From assembly GCA_900108205.1 (NCBI GenBank), contig FNUU01000015.1, positions 1 through 64,000 of the forward strand: DNA of 64,000 bases, written 5' to 3'. The DNA is from Eubacterium ruminantium (GTDB lineage Bacteria > Bacillota > Clostridia > Lachnospirales > Lachnospiraceae). A program made the position numbers and the translations under genes. Shown here one piece after another: positions 27,108 through 35,304 of the stretch; position 1 is the first letter of the stretch, and each line of letters opens with the position of its first letter. The notes below the pieces were generated by a model, which was given only the letters and a program-made list of their open reading frames with translations, was not told where the DNA came from and ran no database searches.

Positions 27108-28091
27108 ATGGCAGATATCGGAATAGATCTTGGAACAGCCAGTATACTTGTTTATGTAAAAGGTAAGGGAGTTGTCCTGAATGAGCCTTCGGTTGTTGCA
27201 TATGACAGGGATACTGATAAGATAGTTGAGATGGGAGAGGAAGCGCGGCTTATGCTTGGCAGAACTCCCGGAAATATAGTTGCTATCAAGCCTCTGAGAC
27301 ATGGCGTTATTTCTGATTATACAACAACGGAGAAGATGCTTAAGTACTTTATCCGTAAGGCAGTCGGAAGAAATATCTTCGGAAGAAGACCGTGTATCAG
27401 TGTATGTGTTCCATCAGGAGTTACCGAGGTTGAGAAAAGAGCAGTTGAAACTGCTACGTATAATGCAGGTGCCAGAGAAGTTACAATCATAGAAGAGCCT
27501 GTTGCGGCAGCTATAGGTGCAGGCATAGATATAATGCGTCCTTGCGGTAATCTTATTGTTGATATAGGCGGCGGAACTACAGATATAGCTGTTATTTCCC
27601 TTGGAGGAACAGTTGTCAGTTCATCAATTAAGGTGGCGGGAGACGACTTCGATGATGCTATCATCAGATTTATGAAGAAGAGATTTAATCTTCTTATCGG
27701 TGACAGGACCGCAGAGGAGATAAAGATAAATGTTGGTACCTGTTTCAAGCGTCCTGAAAACATTTCAATGGATGTCAGGGGCAGAAATATGGTTTCCGGT
27801 CTTCCGAAAACTGTTACGGTTGCTTCCGATGATACAGAAGAGGCTCTCAGAGAGCCAACCGGTCAGATAGTCGAGGCTATTAAGGGTGTTCTGGAGAGAA
27901 CTCCACCTGAACTTGCTGCTGATATTTCTGACAGAGGTATTGTTCTTACAGGCGGTGGAGCTCTACTCCATGGCCTTGAAGAGCTGATTGAAGAGAAAAC
28001 CGGAATTACAACCATGACTGCTGAAGATCCAAAATCTGCAGTTGCCATAGGTACCGGTAAATATGTTGAATATTTCAACGGAAAAGTATAA
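27108..28091 (+). CDS. mreB: Actin-like rod-shape protein MreB/Mbl
   Basis: The 327-residue protein is a full-length MreB-family actin homologue: phosphate-1 loop GIDLGTASILVY at the N-terminus, VCVPSGVTEVEKRAVE, the phosphate-2 motif DIGGGTTDIAVI and the adenosine motif LTGGGALLHGL. It polymerises under the membrane and organises elongasome peptidoglycan synthesis. It stands apart from mreCD, as seen for Mbl or MreBH paralogues, so it may not be the only MreB of the cell. The upstream PAS/GAF gene is only 19 nt away and a hairpin follows, suggesting a two-gene unit in which rod-shape control and sensing may be linked. Confidence 0.93.
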   Translation: MADIGIDLGTASILVYVKGKGVVLNEPSVVAYDRDTDKIVEMGEEARLMLGRTPGNIVAIKPLRHGVISDYTTTEKMLKYFIRKAVGRNIFGRRPCISVCVPSGVTEVEKRAVETATYNAGAREVTIIEEPVAAAIGAGIDIMRPCGNLIVDIGGGTTDIAVISLGGTVVSSSIKVAGDDFDDAIIRFMKKRFNLLIGDRTAEEIKINVGTCFKRPENISMDVRGRNMVSGLPKTVTVASDDTEEALREPTGQIVEAIKGVLERTPPELAADISDRGIVLTGGGALLHGLEELIEEKTGITTMTAEDPKSAVAIGTGKYVEYFNGKV

Positions 28092-28104
28092 ATTAACTAT
28101 CAGT

Positions 28105-28144
28105 TGCACCGCCGGTATATTTCCAGCGGTGCAGTGTTGTTTTA
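28105..28144 (+). terminator. Probable terminator after mreB
   Basis: The stem TGCACCGC / GCGGTGCA (28105-28112 and 28126-28133) is followed by GTGTTGTTTTATTT. The T tract is interrupted, so termination may be partial. Confidence 0.55.
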
Positions 28145-28171
28145 TTTCGACGAGTCGTACAGGGAAAAAAC

Positions 28172-30427
28172 ATGGTTCTTGAAGGATATATCGAAAAAAT
28201 AATATATAAAAATGATGAAAACGGATATGCTGTATTCACTGTTGAAACTACAGGGGGAGAAGAAGTCTTTGTCGGAAATGCTCCGCATATCAGTGAGGGA
28301 CTTTTTATCTCTGCTACCGGAGACTATGTTCATCATCCGCAGTACGATCTTCAGTTTAAAATGACTGAATGTGAGATCAGTCTTCCTGAGGATGTTCTTG
28401 GTATTGAAAGATATCTTGCATCAGGGATTGTCAAGGGTATTGGTGAGGTGACCGCCAAAAGGATAGTGAAAAAATTCGGTACGGATACCCTGAGAATCAT
28501 GGAGGAGGAGCCGGAAAGACTGGCAGAGATCAAAGGCATTTCCATGCAGAAGGCCAGAAAGATTGCAGCTTCTTATGCTGAAAACAGAGATTTCCAGCAG
28601 GTTATCATTTTTCTTTCGCAGTATGGCATAAGTGTTAATCTGGCCATGAAAATATTTAATGAATATGGTGACGGCGTTTATTCCATCATTACCTCTAATC
28701 CTTATAAAATAGCTGAGGATATTCAGGGCGTTGGCTTTAAAACGGCTGATGATATAGCAAGAATGGCCGGTATTCCTGAAGATTCGGAATTCAGAATAAG
28801 ATCTGCAATACTTTATGCCCTTAATCAGGGTATGGCCAACGGGCATATGTATCTCCCTGTGGAAGAATTGATGCAGAACCTTTCTGAGTTGATAAGCTTT
28901 ACAGATGAGAGTACTTTTCAGATAGTAGAGGAGCAGCTTTCTGTACTTCAGGCGGATCGAAGCATCAAATTCGAAAATATCGGAGAGGAATGTACAGCAG
29001 TTTACAGTCTCTACAATTATTATGTTGAGAAGAACAGTGCTTCAATGCTGGCAGAGCTTAGATTCGATAATGTCATTTATGACAAAGAATTTGAGGAAAG
29101 TATAAAACGTGTAGAACGCGACCAGGGTATTACCTTTGATGAGAGTCAGAGGAATGCGATAAGGAATGCCATAACCGGCGGAGTAGCTGTAATAACCGGT
29201 GGACCTGGTACAGGAAAAACAACGATCACGAAGGCTATTATCGAATATTATATATACAATGGAAAAGATGTGAAGCTTGCGGCTCCTACGGGAAGAGCTG
29301 CCAAGAGGATCACGGAAGCTACGGGCTATAAAGCGGCTACGGTTCACAGATTGCTGGAATTTGCCGGAGAACCGGGAGAACGTGATGACCATCATTTGAA
29401 ATTTGGAAGAAATAAAGAAAATCCTATCGAAGCAGATGTAGTTATAGTTGACGAAGCATCCATGCTGGACAGCATGCTTTTTTACTCACTGCTTTCTGCC
29501 ATAAAGAAGGGCACAAATCTTGTGCTGATAGGAGATACGGATCAGCTGCCGCCGGTGGGCGCGGGAAATGTGCTTCGCGATATTATAGACAGCAAGTGCT
29601 TTCCGGTTACTGAGCTGGAAGTTATTTTCAGGCAGTCGGCTGAAAGCAGGATCATAGAAAATGCTCATAATATCAGAATGGGCAGACATATAGCGATAGA
29701 CAATAAGAATTCGGACTTTTTCTTTATTCCGAGAAAAACTCCGACAGAGATAATAAATGAAGTAAATACGCTTATAACAAAGAATCTTCCGGATTATTTA
29801 AAACTGGATCCGCTGGATATTCAGGTTCTGACTCCTATGAGGAAAAATGAACTTGGAGTGGAGAATCTGAATAAAAAACTTCAGCAGGCTCTTAACAGCC
29901 CTTCTAAGTCTAAAAAGGAAAAGGTTAAAAATGATATCATTTTCCGCGAGGGCGACCGGGTAATGCAGATACGGAATAATTACAGGATCGAGTGGACCAT
30001 TTATAACGGGGATGATATTGAGGAAGAAGGTATTGGTGTATTTAACGGTGATACCGGAGTCATAAGCAGTATTGATGAGATTGATGAAGAACTCTGGGTT
30101 ACATTTGATGACAGGAGACTGGTAAAGTATTCATTTTCCATGTTGGACGAGATTGAGCATGCCTTTGCGGTAACGGTTCATAAGTCGCAGGGAAGCGAGT
30201 ATCCGGCAGTGATCCTCCCTCTTTACAACGGTAATCCCAAGCTGCTGAACAGAAACCTTCTTTATACAGCTATTACCAGAGCTAAAAGAATGGTGGTAGT
30301 AGTTGGAAATCTCGGACTTCTGAATCAAATGATCGATAATGTGACGATACAGGGGCGTTATACCGGTTTTGTCAGAAGACTCCGTGAGTGCTTTGAGTTT
30401 GAGGAATTTAAGGGAGAGGATGTATGA
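28172..30427 (+). CDS. recD2: RecD2-type ATP-dependent DNA helicase
   Basis: The 751-residue protein is a stand-alone RecD2 helicase of superfamily 1B. An N-terminal OB-like part (EGYIEKIIYKNDENGYAVF) and helix-hairpin-helix region precede Walker A GGPGTGKTT (about residue 344), Walker B VDEASMLDS, the motif GDTDQLPPVGAGNVLRD and the C-terminal VHKSQGSEYPAV. It unwinds DNA 5' to 3' and works in repair and recombination without RecBC. Its stop overlaps the comFC start (ATGA type overlap of 4 nt), so the two are translationally coupled. Confidence 0.95.
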   Translation: MVLEGYIEKIIYKNDENGYAVFTVETTGGEEVFVGNAPHISEGLFISATGDYVHHPQYDLQFKMTECEISLPEDVLGIERYLASGIVKGIGEVTAKRIVKKFGTDTLRIMEEEPERLAEIKGISMQKARKIAASYAENRDFQQVIIFLSQYGISVNLAMKIFNEYGDGVYSIITSNPYKIAEDIQGVGFKTADDIARMAGIPEDSEFRIRSAILYALNQGMANGHMYLPVEELMQNLSELISFTDESTFQIVEEQLSVLQADRSIKFENIGEECTAVYSLYNYYVEKNSASMLAELRFDNVIYDKEFEESIKRVERDQGITFDESQRNAIRNAITGGVAVITGGPGTGKTTITKAIIEYYIYNGKDVKLAAPTGRAAKRITEATGYKAATVHRLLEFAGEPGERDDHHLKFGRNKENPIEADVVIVDEASMLDSMLFYSLLSAIKKGTNLVLIGDTDQLPPVGAGNVLRDIIDSKCFPVTELEVIFRQSAESRIIENAHNIRMGRHIAIDNKNSDFFFIPRKTPTEIINEVNTLITKNLPDYLKLDPLDIQVLTPMRKNELGVENLNKKLQQALNSPSKSKKEKVKNDIIFREGDRVMQIRNNYRIEWTIYNGDDIEEEGIGVFNGDTGVISSIDEIDEELWVTFDDRRLVKYSFSMLDEIEHAFAVTVHKSQGSEYPAVILPLYNGNPKLLNRNLLYTAITRAKRMVVVVGNLGLLNQMIDNVTIQGRYTGFVRRLRECFEFEEFKGEDV

Positions 30428-31137
30428 TAGGTGATATTATAAAGGATGCCGTATTTCCACTCAGATGTGCTATGTGTGATGAGGTTCTTCCGGCGGGGCG
30501 AAGAGGTATCTGTAAAGCGTGCAGCGGAAAGGTCAGTTACCTTATGGAACCGAGATGTCTTAAGTGCGGTAAGGAGATAGAGGACGAGGATGAGGACCTC
30601 TGTATGGACTGTTCCGGGAATACCAGAAGCTATGATGCAGGATATCCGTTGTTTAATTATATTCCTCCGGTGTCGGATTCTTTGGTAAGATTCAAATATC
30701 ATGGTCGTGAGGAATATGCTGAGTATTACGGAAAAAGCATAGCGGAAAGATATAAGGATAATTTCTTTCGACTTGGTATAGAGGCAATTGTTCCGGTGCC
30801 TCTTCATAAGGAGAGACTTAAAAAGAGAGGCTATGATCAGGCAAAGCTCATAGCATCGGTCATTTCCAGGGAAACTAAGATAAAAATGCTGGATGGATTT
30901 CTGGAAAGAGTAAAAAATACTGCACCACAAAAGGAACTGAATGATGTGGAACGTGAAAAGAATCTGATGGAAGCTTTCTGCATTGGAAAAAGCTATAAAG
31001 GAATAATTCCTGAGGCTGTACTTCTGGTGGATGATATATATACTACCGGAGCTACCATAGAAGGCTGTACCAGGGTTCTTAAAGCGGCCGGAGTTAAAAG
31101 GGTATTTTATACCAGCGTTGCCATAGGAAAGGTATAA
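30424..31137 (+). CDS. comFC: ComFC-family phosphoribosyltransferase
   Basis: The 237-residue protein has N-terminal zinc-finger cysteine pairs (CAMC, CKAC, CLKC, CMDC within residues 15-65) and a C-terminal type I phosphoribosyltransferase domain with the PRPP motif LLVDDIYTTGAT. ComFC-type proteins are needed for DNA uptake in competent Firmicutes, and homologues occur widely in organisms not known to be competent. It overlaps recD2 by 4 nt, a link between DNA uptake or single-strand handling and helicase activity. No other com genes are in the window. Confidence 0.93.
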   Translation: MIGDIIKDAVFPLRCAMCDEVLPAGRRGICKACSGKVSYLMEPRCLKCGKEIEDEDEDLCMDCSGNTRSYDAGYPLFNYIPPVSDSLVRFKYHGREEYAEYYGKSIAERYKDNFFRLGIEAIVPVPLHKERLKKRGYDQAKLIASVISRETKIKMLDGFLERVKNTAPQKELNDVEREKNLMEAFCIGKSYKGIIPEAVLLVDDIYTTGATIEGCTRVLKAAGVKRVFYTSVAIGKV

Positions 31138-31192
31138 TTAAGTGTTGACTTTAATTATGTCACTATAAATGCTACAAGGAGAATTTTATAAA

Positions 31193-32302
31193 ATGGACAA
31201 GAAAAATGTTGTTGTCATATTCGGCGGAAGGTCGTCTGAGCATGAGGTTTCATGCATTTCTGCTGCAACTGTTATAGCTGCTATTGATAAGGAAAAATAC
31301 AACCCTATACTTGTGGGAATAACAAAGGACGGAAAATGGCTTCTGGTTGATAAGGTTGAAAATATCAGAGATGGAAGCTGGAGAAAGAGCAAGGTAAGCG
31401 CTGTTATTTCTCCGGATAAGGCAAGAGAGCTTATAATAAGAGAGAAGGACGAGATGACTGTCAGCCCTGAAGGCAGGAAGTATTATCAGAATGTATACTC
31501 AATAAAGATCGATGTTGCATTTCCGGTGCTTCACGGACTGTTTGGTGAGGATGGAACTATTCAGGGACTTTTGGAAATGGCACTTATTCCATTTGTCGGC
31601 TGCGGACATCTGTCTTCGGCTATAACCATGGATAAGTTTTTTACTAAGGTTATTGCAGATTCTGTAAATATAGATCAGGCTGCATATGTTCCGGTACGTT
31701 CCTATGAGCTTGCTGATATGGATAAGGTGGTCAGGAAGATTGAAGCAGAGAGAGAATATCCTGTATTTATCAAACCGTCAAATGCCGGATCTTCTGTCGG
31801 TATATCCAAAGCCCATAACAGGGAAGAACTTATAGAAGGTCTGAAGCTTGCGGCAAAGCATGATACTAAGATACTTGTTGAAGAGGCTATTAACGGACGT
31901 GAGATAGAATGCGCAGTCTATGGCTTCGGAGATGATGCATTTGCCAGTGGAGTTGGCGAGATCGTGGCGGCAGCGGAATTCTACGACTATGATGCAAAAT
32001 ACAATAATGCTGCATCAAAGACCATCATTGATCCGGATATCCCGGAGGAAAAGGTTGAAGAGATCAGAAAGGCTGCACTTAAAATATACAGAGCATGTGA
32101 TGGTTTTGGTATGTCAAGAGTGGACTTTTTCCTTGAAAATGAAACCAACAGAGTAGTTTTTAATGAGATCAATACTATACCGGGCCATACTTCTATCAGT
32201 ATGTATCCGATGCTTATGGAGAAGGCGGGGCATCCGATGAGCGTTTATATCAATGATATGATCGAGATGGCATATAAGAGACATAATTATAAAAATGCTT
32301 AG
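31193..32302 (+). CDS. ddl: D-alanine--D-alanine ligase
   Basis: The 369-residue ATP-grasp enzyme joins two D-alanines for peptidoglycan precursors. Conserved segments are VIFGGRSSEHEVS at the N-terminus, PVLHGLFGEDGTIQG, the ATP-grasp loop FIKPSNAGSSVGISK and VFNEINTIPGHTSISMYP. The NTIPG region and overall length fit a normal Ddl, and there is no sign of the D-Ala-D-Lac type substitutions that could be judged by eye. The start at 31193 (MDKKNVVV) follows AAGGAG; an upstream in-frame ATG at 31169 lacks a site. It lies 55 nt after comFC. Confidence 0.96.
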   Translation: MDKKNVVVIFGGRSSEHEVSCISAATVIAAIDKEKYNPILVGITKDGKWLLVDKVENIRDGSWRKSKVSAVISPDKARELIIREKDEMTVSPEGRKYYQNVYSIKIDVAFPVLHGLFGEDGTIQGLLEMALIPFVGCGHLSSAITMDKFFTKVIADSVNIDQAAYVPVRSYELADMDKVVRKIEAEREYPVFIKPSNAGSSVGISKAHNREELIEGLKLAAKHDTKILVEEAINGREIECAVYGFGDDAFASGVGEIVAAAEFYDYDAKYNNAASKTIIDPDIPEEKVEEIRKAALKIYRACDGFGMSRVDFFLENETNRVVFNEINTIPGHTSISMYPMLMEKAGHPMSVYINDMIEMAYKRHNYKNA

Positions 32303-32401
32303 ATTTAGTAGGATATGTTTTTATTACCGGTATAGTGCTTCTGATAATTAGAACAATATCAGGAGAATAGTTCGTGTGTTTTAGAAGAAAAGGGGGTACA
32401 A

Positions 32402-32809
32402 GTGAAGAAAGTCTGGATAGAGATAACAGGTGAGACAGAAGCCGGAAAGGTAGAAACTTCCGTTGAAGGTACTGTAGAAACAAATGCAGAAGGCGCAGTT
32501 ATACAGTATACTGAACAGTTTGAAGGGGATAATAATCCTACGAACAATACGCTTACTGTCAATAATAATGTGGTTGAGTTAAAAAAGACAGGCGGAGTGA
32601 ATGTGGTTATGCATTTTGAAGCCGGCAAGGATTATAAGGCGGTATATCAGACTGCCGTGGGGCCGATAGAAATGCATATAAAAACCGAAAGTGTTTTTAT
32701 TAAGTTCTACGAAAAGGGGCTATATATTGAAATAGATTATACCCTAAGCTTTGCGCCAGATGCCGCCGGCAAGAATCACATAGTATTAAAAGCAGAATAT
32801 ATCAGTTAA
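32402..32809 (+). CDS. DUF1934 (YwiB-like) protein
   Basis: The 135-residue protein starts with GTG after AGGGGGT and is predicted to be nearly all beta strand, without signal peptide. The pattern KKVWIEITGE at the start, the central GPIEMHIKTESVFIKF and the C-terminal IDYTLSF match the DUF1934 family, small calycin-like barrels. No biochemical activity has been assigned as far as I know. It follows ddl by 99 nt and is closed by a bidirectional terminator. Confidence 0.82.
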   Translation: MKKVWIEITGETEAGKVETSVEGTVETNAEGAVIQYTEQFEGDNNPTNNTLTVNNNVVELKKTGGVNVVMHFEAGKDYKAVYQTAVGPIEMHIKTESVFIKFYEKGLYIEIDYTLSFAPDAAGKNHIVLKAEYIS

Positions 32810-32873
32810 AATACATACCGGGCAGGATTGATAAGTACCCGGAATTCCGGATGTATATTTAATATGGGCTAAA

Positions 32874-32916
32874 CAAAACGGAAGACTACCGTATTAAACA
32901 GAAGTCTTCCGTTTTG
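32874..32916. terminator. Bidirectional intrinsic terminator
   Basis: A perfect 14-bp stem CAAAACGGAAGACT / AGTCTTCCGTTTTG (32874-32887 and 32903-32916) separates the converging DUF1934 and CPBP genes. A and T runs within the stem provide the U tract in both directions. Confidence 0.85.
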
Positions 32917-32927
32917 TTTGTAATCAT

Positions 32928-33866
32928 TTATTCTGTGATTTCATCAGCAGATAGTTTGATATGTCGATACACCAGGTAGAGAATTCCGAGAGACGCAATC
33001 ATTGTAAGGATAGTGGTGAAAAGATTATCAAACAATATGCCCGGTACCAGATAAGCGCTCATATTTATTATCATATGCATGATCATCGGAGCTATGATAC
33101 TGCCGGTTTTTATCCTGAGGAGCGCAAGGATGGCTCCCGCGACAAAGGCATATATCAGCTGTATGATATTTCCATGGTACAGTCCAAACAGGGCTGCACT
33201 GACGAGTATTGCTGCTGTTTCCGGCATCACTTTTCTGCAGAAATGAAGAGTTACGCCTCTGAATATCAGTTCTTCTGCGGCAGGAGTTATTATGATCACT
33301 GTAAGGATAAGGATTACAGATTTATTATCACCGATAAATGAGTTTATCATACTGTCGTAATCCTGAAGAAGATTTGGAAAGGCAGTTCTGATCACGGCCA
33401 GTATACCGTCGACAAAAAGCTGGAAGGAGAAACCGGCAGCGGCCATAATCCCGAGACTGATGAGTAAATCCTTTGCTGATAATTCATTTTTATCAGGAGC
33501 ATTGTTATTCTTTTTTGAAGTTTTGTCTGAATTATTGCTATGATTTTTTGCGGTTTTGTCCGGCTTGAAATCATCCTGCAGCAGGCTGTACCACCATCCG
33601 AAGATGATAAGACAGAGCAGAGCATACAGAAAAAGCAGCAGAGTGGAATTGACCGGCGCTACGCCGTAAAATGCCTCGGTATTATCATAATCGATATCCA
33701 TTCCCAGATAATTATTCATGATAAATACCAGAGCGAAATCTGCAAAATATGATATAATATCAATAACATAAGTAAGGAGGATTGGCACAAAGATAAGTGC
33801 CAGCCCTCCTATTGTTTTTATATTCGGTTTAAGGTTATCAGTCAGTGATCTTCTTTGCTCTTTCAC
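32928..33866 (-). CDS. CPBP-family intramembrane metalloprotease
   Basis: The protein has about eight hydrophobic segments and the three CPBP (Abi/CAAX-protease) motifs: EELIFRG, a following FGLYHGN histidine and the C-terminal MIMHMIIN histidine. A charged, Asn/Lys-rich cytoplasmic loop (DKTAKNHSNNSDKTSKKNN) separates the N-terminal helices from the protease core. The start is uncertain: no ATG fits, and the GTG at 33866 (28-nt overlap with the upstream gene) or a CTG at 33845 are the choices; translation is probably coupled to the upstream gene. Family members process prenylated or bacteriocin-related peptides. The target here is unknown. Confidence 0.85.
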   Translation of the reverse strand: MKEQRRSLTDNLKPNIKTIGGLALIFVPILLTYVIDIISYFADFALVFIMNNYLGMDIDYDNTEAFYGVAPVNSTLLLFLYALLCLIIFGWWYSLLQDDFKPDKTAKNHSNNSDKTSKKNNNAPDKNELSAKDLLISLGIMAAAGFSFQLFVDGILAVIRTAFPNLLQDYDSMINSFIGDNKSVILILTVIIITPAAEELIFRGVTLHFCRKVMPETAAILVSAALFGLYHGNIIQLIYAFVAGAILALLRIKTGSIIAPMIMHMIINMSAYLVPGILFDNLFTTILTMIASLGILYLVYRHIKLSADEITE

Positions 33867-34416
33867 GATCTTTCTTTTCTTTTTCCTTCTCAGCCTTAAG
33901 CTGTTCTTTGGTCTTCTTATTTTCGATGTCGTCCTTAAGCTGTCTCTGGTAAGCAGCCTGCTTTTTACGCATTTTTTCGCTAAATGACATCTTTTTCTTC
34001 TTGCCGTCGGTTTCTTCAACAACAGCCTTGTTCTTGTTCTTTCTTACACTCTTTACACTGACAAGGTAGATGCCGCTGACCATGGCTTTTACTTCACCTT
34101 TTACAGGTACATCATCATAGATAGCATCATCGCAGATAAGAGTAACAATCTGTGGACCGACCTTTGCTTTAACAATCGGAACCTTTGCCTTCTGATATCT
34201 CTTAGGAGTCTGCTCCATAACTATCTTAGGCAGCTTAGCTTCCCTTAAAGGCATATATTTTTTATCAATGATAAGCATGCTGGCGGGTTGTGCCTGAGAA
34301 AGCATTTCCTCCTTCTGAGCAAGCTGTTTTTTCTGCATTTTGTTACCTGCGATGTAGAGTATAACGATACCTGCTACAATTACTGCAAGGACGATGAAAA
34401 AAATAATCCATCCCAT
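33838..34416 (-). CDS. Membrane-anchored protein of unknown function with charged C-terminus
   Basis: The 192-residue protein has one N-terminal membrane helix (WIIFFIVLAVIVAGIVILYIAG), a folded mixed alpha/beta centre (about residues 45-125, including VGPQIVTLICDDAIYDDVPV) and a very basic/acidic C-terminal helix rich in Lys and Glu. The topology suggests a short extracellular N-terminus and a cytoplasmic body. No family is recognised with confidence. It overlaps the start of the CPBP protease gene, indicating coupling and possibly a functional pair. Confidence 0.78.
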   Translation of the reverse strand: MGWIIFFIVLAVIVAGIVILYIAGNKMQKKQLAQKEEMLSQAQPASMLIIDKKYMPLREAKLPKIVMEQTPKRYQKAKVPIVKAKVGPQIVTLICDDAIYDDVPVKGEVKAMVSGIYLVSVKSVRKNKNKAVVEETDGKKKKMSFSEKMRKKQAAYQRQLKDDIENKKTKEQLKAEKEKEKKDRERAKKITD

Positions 34417-34537
34417 GTTTCTTATGATTCCTCCGATTCTATTGTTTCTTAATTGGTTTAAATATCCGGCCGTTGTGGACGGAGCTTATGTTTTTTTTAT
34501 TATTTGTTTTTTTGTTTTCTTTTTTTGTTTCGCTTTA

Positions 34538-35290
34538 TTATTTGCTTTTTTTGCTGTCACGTATTTCGTTTAATTCAGCAAGCTTTTCTGATATACGTTC
34601 CGGGATAGCTGTATAGAAGGCTCTTCTTTCCGGGATTGACATCTCAGAAGGATATTCCGGTTTGCTGAAATCAACGATGACATGACTCTTTTTGATAAAA
34701 TGGAATTTGTTATTCTCAAAAATGTCGTCACTGCCCACCATAGAAACAACTACTATAGGTGAGTTTGATCTTTCAGCCATTTTATAGCCGCCTTCCTTAA
34801 ATGGAAGGAGAGTGTCGGTATGGTTTCTGGTTCCCTCCGGATAAAGCCCGAGAGACAGACCGGTTTTCATACGTTCAATACCGGAATTAATGGTCTTTAT
34901 GGCTTCTCTAGGATTCTGTCTGTCAAGATAGATGCATCCGATATCCTTCATGTAAGGTGAAAGAAGAGGAGCGTTCTCAAATTCCTTCTTGGAAATGAAT
35001 CCCATTGGTTTACCGGTAAGAGTCTGAACTATTATAATATCAAACCAGCTTCTGTGGTTGCCTACAAACAGTACCGCACCGTCCTTTGGGATATTTTCCA
35101 GACCGCGAACTTCAATCTTTGAACCTGTCAGGAAGATGAGTTTCTTGAAAAATCCTCTCACATATTTATAAGCTGTAGTCCAGCCCTTCATCGGGTCTTT
35201 CTTGATCAGATGCTTAAACCGAAAATGAAGCGGACAGGAGAAAACCATTGCCAGGAAGGACCAAAGCGCGCACAAAAATAGTTTTATCAT
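34538..35290 (-). CDS. plsC: 1-acyl-sn-glycerol-3-phosphate acyltransferase
   Basis: The 250-residue protein has the acyltransferase HX4D motif in NHRSWFD (about residues 78-84) and the substrate-binding YPEGTR motif further on. A hydrophobic N-terminal segment suggests membrane association. It transfers an acyl group to lysophosphatidic acid to make phosphatidic acid in membrane lipid synthesis. It starts 15 nt downstream of the malQ stop on the same strand with a GGAGGT-like site, so the two are probably cotranscribed, although the functional link between glycogen breakdown and lipids is not obvious. A T-rich tract (34488-34550) follows downstream. Confidence 0.93.
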   Translation of the reverse strand: MIKLFLCALWSFLAMVFSCPLHFRFKHLIKKDPMKGWTTAYKYVRGFFKKLIFLTGSKIEVRGLENIPKDGAVLFVGNHRSWFDIIIVQTLTGKPMGFISKKEFENAPLLSPYMKDIGCIYLDRQNPREAIKTINSGIERMKTGLSLGLYPEGTRNHTDTLLPFKEGGYKMAERSNSPIVVVSMVGSDDIFENNKFHFIKKSHVIVDFSKPEYPSEMSIPERRAFYTAIPERISEKLAELNEIRDSKKSK

Positions 35291-35304
35291 CTGGCACCTC
35301 CGAT

